Below are positions 55,522 through 64,000 of a DNA stretch of 64,000 nt, one piece after another. The stretch comes from Arachis hypogaea (lineage: Eukaryota; Streptophyta; Magnoliopsida; Fabales; Fabaceae). A program made the position numbers and the translations under genes. The stretch's first letter is position 1. Each line of letters begins with the position of its first letter. Location: NCBI RefSeq assembly GCF_003086295.3, contig NC_092048.1, positions 86,346,626-86,410,625 of the forward strand, in the 5' to 3' direction. The notes under the pieces are model-generated. The model searched no databases. It worked only from the letters and a program-made list of their open reading frames with translations, and was not told the DNA's origin.

Positions 55522-56230
55522 TACACAAATAATAATATCTAACATATAATTTAATTTTTTTAATAGAGCTAATGTATAATTTATTGAGTATTGATTTATT
55601 GTCTAAATTTTTTTATAAACTTTGTAGTATGTGAAAATAGTGATCTTATTTTTTATTATGTAATTAACTTAATTAATAACCTTTATTATTACTTTTCTAC
55701 CAAAAAAATCATGTTTATATTATTTGTATATTTTTTAATACTAATAAATATGTAGATATTTGTACTATTATATTTATTATCTTATGGCTTAAGTTACTTA
55801 TTTCGTATGTTAAATAATATAAATTATATTTTGTATATTAAATTCATAAATTTATTCATATTAAGAGAGGAGAAAAATGATGCAATAGATCATATGTTAT
55901 AAAGATTAGTTGATTTACATATAAATTATCTTTTAAAAATAAAAAAATAATTTGTCACATATAATAATTCTTGATATATGTAGTGTCATGTATATATTAG
56001 GATGAACTATTTTAATTATGTGAGTGACTATTATTATTCACTTTTTCATTAAGATAGTAAATAATATTTAAAATTAAAAAAGAAAAAAAAGATAATTAGA
56101 GCTTTTTTAGTTTGATTATAAAATCTATTGTAAGTATACCTAACTTTTATATATACTAAATATAATTATACTTAATAGTATAGTATTTATTACAGCAATG
56201 ACTCAAAATATTAACACAAGTGAGTAAGTT
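54881..56230. other. AT-rich intergenic DNA with a TA microsatellite
   Basis: No gene seen. A long TA run is at about 55465-55520. The rest is AT-rich with many stop codons in all frames. Confidence 0.65.
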
Positions 56231-56844
56231 CTACCTAGGTCTATTGTTAGGATCCTAAATCCGAATTAGATTCTTTGTCTTAAAACCCAATACAGATAAA
56301 GTTCACGTGTCCTATCTCAAATCGGCTCAAATTGAATTTTCATTGTTAGTTAGATATAGTAATAGATACTCGTGTGGGTACGGCGAACCCCTTTCCCCGT
56401 CCTTCACTCTCGTTTAAAAAAACAAATATCCCTTGTTCGCTCTCCATCTTCATCGCAAGTCCCCCTATTTAATTATCCCCTTAGCGAATGCAGATACCCA
56501 CGATTATCTATGGATATTCTTTGTAAATTTTTTAAAAAAATAACAAAAAAATCTATAATATAATAATCATAAAATAATCAATTCAATATAATTCAATACA
56601 ACTCATAATATATTCATTATAAAAAATAACATTTAAAAAAATATAAAAACATATTCCAACATAATAACATAATAACATAATATAATATTTTAGGGCGAGA
56701 CTGAGCGACATAACGACGAACTTAAGAGGTAGAGAAAGTGAGTTAGAGGAAGAGTAGATATAAAATCAAGGCTACGAATGACTCTAGAAGGAAAAAAAAG
56801 AGTTTAAATTGGAGACAGAAATTAGGATTACTAAATTTAGGAAC

Positions 56845-56897
<53 letters not shown>

Positions 56898-57238
56898 ATA
56901 AATTAGTAATTTTATATTTGTGTGGATTTAACGGGTCCCTTGAAGATGGTAACTATGTCCCCATCCCAGTTTATTTCACGTGGACAGGCCTCCACCCGTA
57001 AAAATTTCACAAATCTCCATTTAGTCCCAAATTGCAAGTAATCCGGTGAATATCTATTTGGCTGCTCTTTTTTATCATTCCAATTGCTAGCATTTGTTGG
57101 TTTGTGACGTGAAACTACTCTAGCCACTTAGTAAATTCCTAGATAACCAAAGTTCAAGCTATATCATTCTCACAAAGGGGAGACATTAATCTAATTAAAT
57201 TTGAAAATCAAACATGAATCGAAAGTCTTTCTAGAGGA
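56231..57238. other. Intergenic DNA, unclassified
   Basis: Less AT-rich patches (56231-56530 and 56920-57130) surround AT-rich sequence and a TA microsatellite (about 56848-56893). I recognise no gene; the patches may be eroded transposons. Confidence 0.5.
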
Positions 57239-57466
57239 TTGAGTATGGATAGCTCTGGTAGGGTTTTCCGTCAAGAGGAAGATTTAGTGCAACGAAGTAC
57301 AAAAAAAGTCAAAACAAGAGATCATGTTGATCTTAATCGACCGAGTGATGAGATGGATATTAACCATCAAAATGAAGATACTCCTATGATAACCAAAGTG
57401 TCTTATAAGGAGTCTCTACTCAAACCTGCTAGACCCAGTGTCAAGGGTGACGACCTTGTTGCTGAT
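57239..57466 (+). pseudogene. Start of a LINE-type ORF1 (DUF4283-like), cut by F
   Basis: The first two codons are near 57239-57246. The N-terminal segment DSSGRVFRQEEDLVQRSTKK and the later VSYKESLLKP resemble starts of L1-type retrotransposon ORF1 proteins in legumes, as remembered. No nucleic-acid-binding domain is present because the LTR of F begins at 57467. Confidence 0.5.
57462..57466. repeat. Probable target site duplication of F, left copy
   Basis: CTGAT directly before the LTR end. The other copy would be outside the window. Confidence 0.4.
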
Positions 57467-58932
57467 TGATGAGAAGAACTTTTGTGTGGTTTAGATTTCA
57501 CAATTGAAAGCTCGTTGTAATATAGTTCCTAAATCAAGCAATAGTCCTTTCATACAAAAATTTGTTTGTCACTAGTACAAACCCCTAAATTTATAAACTG
57601 AAGTATTGAACCTCGGGTCGTTCTCCCTTGGAATTGCAATTGAGTGTCTTGTTATTGGTTATGAGTTATATTTGGGGTTTTTGATAAGAGGTATGAAAAG
57701 TAAATGGCAAGAAAGTAAACTAAAGGCTAGAAAGCTCTTGGCAAGGTTGTGAGAATTAGAAGTCCTATCCTAGTTATCCTCCTCAATTGTGATCACAATT
57801 GTTCATTGCTACCACTTAGTTAACCTCTAACTATGAAGGAAAGTCAAGTGGATGAATCAACCTGATTCCACAAGTCCTAGCCAACTCCCAAGGGAAAGAC
57901 TAGCTTTAGTGGTATCCAAATCAATTAGCAACTTCTAATTGTCAATCAACAAAGGAATTAGATAACTCAAGCGTCACTAACTACTCCACCTAGGCCAAGA
58001 GGAACAAAATCTACAATAAAATCCAACCAAGCATTTCATCAAACACTTGGAAGGTACTAAAGAGAAGCATAGTAAATGGATAACAACAATAAAATCTAAT
58101 AACAATTATTGCAAAGAATTAATAACAACAATTAAAGGAAACAAGATCTACATGAATTACCTCAAATTGCATTAAAAGGAAATAGAATGAACAAGAGTAG
58201 ATCTACAAACAAAATAGAAGAAAGAAATAACAACAATAGAAGAATAATGAATGCAACAACATAGAATTGAAAGGTAGAAGAAGAGAAAGGCATGAATTAA
58301 AACCTAGATCTAAATTATTGAACTAAACCTAACCCTAATTCTAATCCTAGAGAGAAGTGAGAACTTCTCTCTCTAAAAACTAAGACTAAAACTAATCCTA
58401 ATGTGTGTTATGATTGATGCTCCCCCTCCTCCCCTCAATCCTTGGTCCTTGAGTGTTTTTGGCGCCAAAGTTGACTTGGATTGGACCCTGCAGGCCTTGA
58501 GAATTCGCTGGCCACGATTTCATTAAAAAAAATCATAAATTAACACCGACGCGTACGCGCACAGCACGCGTACGTGTCCCTGGGCGATTTCGCAAGGTGC
58601 GCATAAGTGCCTGGTGCGCGCGCGCGTCCATGGCTGAATTCAACTCTTTGGCTTTTCATGATCTTCTCCACTTGCATGCTTCCTTCCTTGCTCCCTTGAT
58701 CCATTCCTAGCCTTTTCAACCTGAGATTACTAACAAACACATCAAGGCATCTTATGGAATCAAGGAGAAAGTAAAGTTATCTAATCAAAGGCCAAAAAGC
58801 ATGCTTTTTACACTTAAGCACAAATAAGGGAGAGATCGCAAAATCATGCTAAATTATTGGCTAAATATGAGAAAAGGTTAGCAAAATGCTCTAAATCCAA
58901 TACAAGATAAACCCTGAAAATAGGGTTTATCA
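57467..58932 (-). repeat. 3' LTR of F
   Basis: 1,466 bp, TGATAAACCC at 58932 to TTCTCATCA at 57467. Similar to the E LTR. CpG palindromes at 58543-58630. Confidence 0.87.
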
Positions 58933-58969
58933 ACGTTCCCACACTTAAACCAAGCATGCCCTCATGCTT
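58933..58969 (-). promoter_or_regulatory. Hairpin plus polypurine tract before the 3' LTR of F
   Basis: Minus strand: stem AAGCATG / CATGCTT with loop AGGG (58952-58969), then TTTAAGTGTGGGAACGT, then the LTR at 58932. Confidence 0.8.
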
Positions 58970-60578
58970 AACCAAGAATGAAGCGAAGGGATATGACATT
59001 TATCAATGCACTAAACTACACGAATTCTATCTAAATGCAACTACCTAGGGTGAATGCAAATGCTTGGTCAAAATAATTCAACTTCCAAGAGAATAAATAT
59101 ATGAGCATAAGAGCTAGAATAATAGGGATCAAGTCCAAACCACAATTGTATTGAATTGTCAGAAGAATTTCAAACTTGCAAGAATATAGATAATAGGGGT
59201 GAATACATGTAATTGAGCTATTGAACCGTCACCAGATGTGTATCCGCTATATTCACTCAAGTGTTTAGGGGTTTATTCACTCAATTCTCTCCTAATCACG
59301 TTTTTCAAAGTTTGTTCTTCATCTAACAATCAACAATCATTCAATGTATGCATTCATTCATCATGAGGTCTTTCTCATAGGTTGTAATGGGGTTAGGGTC
59401 AAAGTAGGATCATGTATGGTTAAGTGGACTAGAGATTTGAATCTTTGATTAACCTAGACTTTACCACCTAATCTATACAATGACCTATACAAATTCTAAT
59501 CTACCCTAACCAACCATCCTTCACTTTTTACATGATCATGCATTTCTTTTGATTTTTCCAACACTTATGCATTGATCTTTATTGAGCCTTGCTTTGGGGC
59601 ATTTTGTCCCTTTTTATTCCTTTCTTTTTCTTTTTTTTTTTTGCATAAGGTCTATACATTTAATCAATACATGAGCATGCACCCAATTTCCCAAATACAA
59701 ATGCAAAATACTCTTTTATCCCAATCAATGTTCCTAATCTCCCCAAACTTGAATATAAGACACTCTCACTAGCCTAAGCCAATCAAAGATCCAAACAAGG
59801 GACTTTATTGTTTTCTGCTTTAGGCTTGTAATGTGCTAAAATTAGAACAATTGGGTTAAGTGTAGGCTCAAAATTGGTTAACAATGGAGGATAGAAGGTA
59901 GGATATTTGGGTAAGTGAGCTAATTGAAATAATGGCCTCAATCATATAAATGTATGAATACAAGGAATAAATGGACATATGGAATCAAGCAAACCAAGGA
60001 TCACAATCATAGGAAGAGATAATCACACACAAGAATGGAAAATGGGTGGTTGTAAAATGTAACCACATCAATAGGCTCAAATCTCACATGCTTGTGTTCT
60101 TGGCTCAATACATGCTTCATAAAGTATGAATTCAAGCAAGTTACAAAAATTTTCAATCAATTGGGGTGTGCTCTATGAATGGATTCTTTCGAAAATTTCA
60201 TCATTTTGACTAAGCTTATTAATGCACTGTTGTGATTGAGAGTTTATGAAAAATTCCTTAGTTCACCCTTTTCTTTTCAATCAAAACAGGTTTCATATGA
60301 AAAAGGGTTAACTAGGTCTTAACAATTCCAAAACAATTTCTAATCACCACCATAAGCTAAAAGATAACTATATAAGAAAAATCCAACTAAAGTATGAAAT
60401 CTAGCATTCAAAATACCTAACATCCAAAATGACAAAGTATACAACAACTAAGGCAAAAGTATCTAAAGTAATCCAAAACAACCAATATATACAACGATGT
60501 GCAAAACAAGATAACTAGGAGAATATAAGTAGAAAATATGCCAAAATGTTCACCGATCCACCAATGGTGCCAACGGCA
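58970..60578 (-). other. Noncoding tail of F
   Basis: 1.6 kb without a credible ORF, equivalent to D 24118-25818. Confidence 0.6.
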
Positions 60579-60617
60579 ACCTCCCCACACTTAAGATCAA
60601 GCATCGTCCCCGATGCT
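60579..60617 (-). promoter_or_regulatory. Hairpin plus internal polypurine tract after ORF2 (F)
   Basis: Minus strand: stem AGCATC / GATGCT with loop GGGGAC (60600-60617), overlapping the ORF2 stop, then TTAAGTGTGGGGAGGT (60579-60594), identical over 16 bases to both tracts of D. Confidence 0.8.
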
Positions 60618-61979
60618 AATCCTCAGGCTCAGAGAGAGGTACACCAGTCGGCTCTGGCTCTGGCTGGGGCTGTGGCTGAGGTGTCTCCTGAGTAGCCTGG
60701 GTCTGGGATGGTGCCTCCACATGAACCGGTACCTCCTCATGAGTATCCTCATCGTGTAAATCTGCATGCTCCTCCTCGTGGGTCTCCTCATCCGAACCGG
60801 AAGACCCTGGCAAAGGGGGCAGCTCAAGGCCCTGAGCCACACACATCTAGTCAATTCGATCCAGGCAACGCATGATCTGACGCTGGCCGCGCTCCATGAA
60901 CTGGAAAAGACGTTGAACCAATAAGTAGGTCGGCTGAGGTGCTGGTGGTGGTGGTGGTAAAGGAAGTGCTGCTGCAGCTGCTGATGCAGAGGATCCCGCT
61001 GGGGCTGATGACGAAGAGGGTCAAGCTCCCCCCTCCGCTGCTCTAGCTCTAGATCGGCGCCGGGAAGGAGGCTTCTCGTTCACCCAAGACCCTCATGGAA
61101 TGGTCACCGGCTCCTTCTCAGGGAGCGGTAGGGTGGTGAGACATCCTCTGGGAGTCACTGGACACCAGCCCGCTGAATCATCTGGGTGACAAGGACGAGA
61201 AATGGAAAGATACCTCTGATGTGGGCCCACCATATGAACTGCCTGATCAGCCGGGGGTAATAGACCTCCTTCCCCTCCAGCACACAGCTGATCAGGATCA
61301 ACAGAGCCATAGGGATCTCTGAGAAGTGGGTAGTCGGCATGAGGTAGTGGGCGAAAATCTGCTGCCATACCCTGGCCTCCTTGCTCAAATAGATAAACCG
61401 CATCCCCTTTGGTGCCTTGTTTTCTGCATCCATGACCCAGGGAGCCTCCAGGTTAGCTACCACTGCCCTCAAGGCATCAAAATCGAAAGTCATGCAGTGT
61501 AGATCCACTTCGGCCTGCTCGAAGGCATCAGTATCACCTGCCTTGGGCCTACAGATAAAGGCGTCCTCAATAGCCTGCTCAGTGATGGGCACCTGAACAC
61601 CTCTAACCAGCACCGAGTCAAGGGTGTGGCGGAAGAAATTGTAATAGAATTTCTGCACCCAAGACCGGTTCACCCGGCTAAGCTCTCCGTCCACAAAGTC
61701 CAAACCCATCCTCTCAATACGGTTATTAATTGTTTGTCTCAGATCAGATGGAAGGACCAACTTCTTTTCAACGTTCAAGTTCTTTGAGTTATAGCTCGGG
61801 GACCGAAGTTCACAGTAAAGATTCGGGAACTTGACTGAATCCTGGGCAGGTAGGGATTGGTTCGCCCTCTCCACCTCATCAATAGAATTTTTCGAATAGT
61901 TCACATAAGGGGAGAAAGGGGAATCTGAGGCCCTTTTCCTCTTTCTGGAGGTGGCCTTGCCTTTCTCTTTAGCCGACAT
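60616..61979 (-). pseudogene. ORF2 of F: putative plant transposon protein, 3' part decayed
   Basis: ATG 61979 (MSAKEKGKATSRKRKR, a likely nuclear-type basic start) gives an open frame to TGA at 61155-61157. The core has WVQKFYYNFFRHTLDSV, EARVWQQIFAHYLMPTTHF and FPFLVLVTQM, aligned with D ORF2. Downstream, a frameshift and further stops (near 61097, 61021 and 60848) break the Ser- and Ala-rich and acidic tail, which ends at 60616. Nothing marks it as an enzyme. Confidence 0.75.
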
Positions 61980-63240
61980 CTTGAAAATTAGAATAGAACA
62001 GAGTATAAACAATTAAACAAGTAGCAGGAATCAAGGAAGAGCAAGTTCAGGATGTAAGATGAAAGACAAGTAATCATGATGTGAACCAAAATTGAAAACT
62101 TGGAATGTAACTAAGCACAGAAAACATAACTATTGACCAAGAATTCAAACAATTCAACAATGTACCATAAAGCTTATATATTAGGTGCATTCACCATCAT
62201 AACTCAAAAGAATGGTTAAAAAGTTAAGCAAAATGAAAACTGAAGTTAGGGGGTTAAACTAGTAAGTGAGTTAAAGAGTGAGATTCGTAGTCAGTGTTAT
62301 GATGGAAAACGGCCTAATTAAAAGAGAACTGCAAAATGTGTACACATTCATGTTCACACTCATGAGGGAAGTGCAGTCATTGATGATGAAATATGAAATT
62401 GCGAATGATGCAATTAATTGAAAGCAAGTCATCAGTCAATTCATCGCAATAATTGATGTTGCAAGGTTTAACTGCATGTTGTGTAACGCGAAGCAAGATA
62501 GAAAGGAAATTGAGTGAAAGCGAGTTACACAAGTAAAATTCATCAATTATTTGCAATGCAAGAACCATATGCATAAAAGTACAAGTTAGATTGAATGGGG
62601 AGTGAAGCACAAGAATAAGACATTCAACTAACTTGAAAAGTATAAACAAGGGATGGTTCAAAGCAAGTCATAGGAAACGTATGAAATATGGAAAAACTGA
62701 CCCAAGGATACCTAAGAATTGAACTTGCTATAGCTTGGTGAATAAGCAATTTCAAAGCCAACAAGTTCAATCATAAGCAAGATGTTTGAAAACAAAGCAA
62801 TTCTAGAAAATTGGGCAACATTTCGGCAGTAATTCGGATGTTTCCGGGCAGCAAATAACAGCAGAAAAGGCATATGAATCTAAAAAGGCAAGAAGCATAA
62901 ACAAACAGCAGCAAAAAGGCAGTATACATGATGATCAGTGGGATGAACAAAACCAGGCAACAACAACAGAATCAGAAAATGAAAAATGCAGCAGGCAGCA
63001 AAGTATGAAGAATGCGTCACAGCAAAATGATCAACACCACTCAGCAAGCAATCAATATATGCACAATTAGGTAAATAGATACGGTGCAATCATCAGGCCT
63101 AGAATCCTCTATCTAGAACCTAACTACCTAACAGCAGAAATTTCTATCTATCCTATCAATCAAAATTCAAATTCTAATTAACAAACATTAACAGTAAACT
63201 AATGAACGAAGAAAGAATGAAATAAGGGAAACAGGGGAGT
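61980..63240 (-). other. Possible intron or leader before ORF2 of F
   Basis: AT-rich, no ORF of note. On the minus strand TTTTCAAG stands directly before the ATG, as TTTTTCAG does in D. The donor end is unclear. Confidence 0.35.
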
Positions 63241-63599
63241 GACCTGGGAGCAGACCAGGGATGGAATGGGGGGTAGGCAGTAGGGAGGAGGGGAGAATGA
63301 AAGTGCAGTGGCCGCCTCAGATGGTGGCGGCAGTGACCCCTCGGCGGCGGCGCAAGAGCCGGCGCAGTGGCGGTTGAGGAAAGACAGAGAGGGTGAGGAA
63401 GTGAGAGGAAAAAGGAATGAGTGATGAAGAGAGAGAACGGGGGTGAGGGAAGGAAAGAAAGCAGCGACGGCGACGGCGTGGCCGACGGAGGTGACTGGGG
63501 AGAAGAGGGAGTTGCGAAGAGACATTGGAGAAGAGGAAGGGTGGAAGGGGGCGTCTGCGCGAGTGTTCGTCACGCCTTGGGGTTATCCTAATTCTGGAA
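63241..63599 (-). other. C-rich leader region of F
   Basis: Minus strand rich in CCTCC and CCGCC words, equivalent to D 21471-21840. Open frames on both strands are compositional. Confidence 0.5.
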
Positions 63600-63960
63600 C
63601 TGACGCGGGCGCGCACAGTGCGCGTCCGGGTGCCTTGATGGATTTAGGGATGGACGCGGGAGCGTCTCGTGCGCTCATGCGTGGCTGGAAGAATTAGCAA
63701 GCACGCGTAAGCGTACTGTACATGTGCGAGTGCTATGGATTGGGCTGAGGGCTCAGTGCTGGCCCAGCACTAGCACAACTCTCTGGACGAATGTATGGGC
63801 TGGGGCCAGCCGCTTAGGGACGCGCATGTGCAATGCGTGCGTCCGCGTGCTTGGCCATCTGGTCTAGTTGCGTGCAAGCGCGACGTGCGCACTCGCGTGT
63901 TGCCCTTCATCGCTGCAGGGACGTGCACGCATACCGTGCGCGTCCGCGTGGGTCGAGTTG
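63600..63960. repeat. CpG-rich palindrome array of F
   Basis: Eroded units of the GACGCGNNNGCGCAC and CACGCGTAAGCGT type, at the same relative place as in D and E. Confidence 0.65.
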
Positions 63961-64000
63961 GGCTAAAGGCTCAACCTTTGCACAAGAGGGGCCCAACTCT

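Larger units (their letters stand above)
57467..64000 (-). mobile_element. F: D-type non-autonomous element, runs off the window end
   Basis: Minus strand, seen from its 3' end: LTR, hairpin plus polypurine tract, noncoding tail, second hairpin plus tract, ORF2, a leader with possible intron, and CpG palindromes. The 5' LTR, PBS and ORF1 lie right of the window. No pol is seen. Confidence 0.82.

Noticed and set aside
63199..63697. ORFs of 84-124 residues on both strands
   Set aside because: Same cause: base composition of the C-rich leader and CpG array of F.

Overview
The window looks like gene-poor heterochromatin of a legume nuclear genome, most likely peanut (Arachis). Almost every base belongs to long terminal repeat (LTR) retrotransposons nested in, fused to or abutting each other. 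The Athila-type Ty3/gypsy gag-pol, the LTR starts TGATGAGCGG and TGATAAACCC, and the plant mobile domain pseudogene all fit Arachis sequences I remember; the species call is from memory and not from a search. I found no intact cellular gene, rRNA or functional tRNA gene.

Layout. (1) 1-10218: element A, minus strand, a nearly whole autonomous Athila-type element: partial 3' LTR, ORF2 relic, one gag-pol frame with three nonsense codons, tRNA-Asp primer binding site (PBS), 5' LTR. It sits inside element X. (2) 10219-35994: a plus-strand, head-to-tail series of non-autonomous Athila relatives that share LTRs: X (protease end and ORF2), LTR1 (14185-15743), B1 (internally deleted, ORF2 only), LTR2 (28686-30350), B2 (gag-protease and an ORF2 relic, no reverse transcriptase or integrase). 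(3) 17579-27399: element D, complete with a 5-bp target duplication (TTGAG), inserted in the ORF2 of B1. It has two ORFs and no pol. (4) 35995-44025: element C, a decayed plus-strand autonomous copy related to A. (5) 44043-46170: G, an inverted 3' end of a B-type element. (6) 46171-50012: E, a minus-strand, 3'-truncated relative of D, inserted in a plant mobile domain pseudogene (50013-52404). (7) 52405-57240: AT-rich DNA with a long-inverted-repeat (foldback) element, a possible SINE and TA microsatellites. (8) 57239-57466: start of a LINE ORF1, cut by F, a minus-strand D-type element (57467 to beyond the window end).

How the parts relate. The autonomous elements (A, C) encode gag, protease, reverse transcriptase, RNase H and integrase. 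The others (X, B1, B2, D, E, F) keep the cis signals (LTR, tRNA-Asp PBS, polypurine tract) and encode accessory proteins, so they probably depended on enzymes supplied in trans. Both superfamilies carry an ORF2 of the 'putative plant transposon protein' type at the position where some Athila elements carry an env-like gene.

The strongest unexplained signal is structural RNA or DNA shared by both superfamilies. First, a stem-loop with a purine loop (RGGR or close to it) followed by a polypurine-like box occurs twice per element: next to ORF2, and directly before the 3' LTR. Second, a pair of stem-loops lies just after the stop of the first long ORF. Stem base pairs change in a compensated way between copies. 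In addition, each family has its own CpG-rich palindromes at matching places in the LTR and the interior, and tRNA 5'-half-like pieces lie in A, B2 and C.
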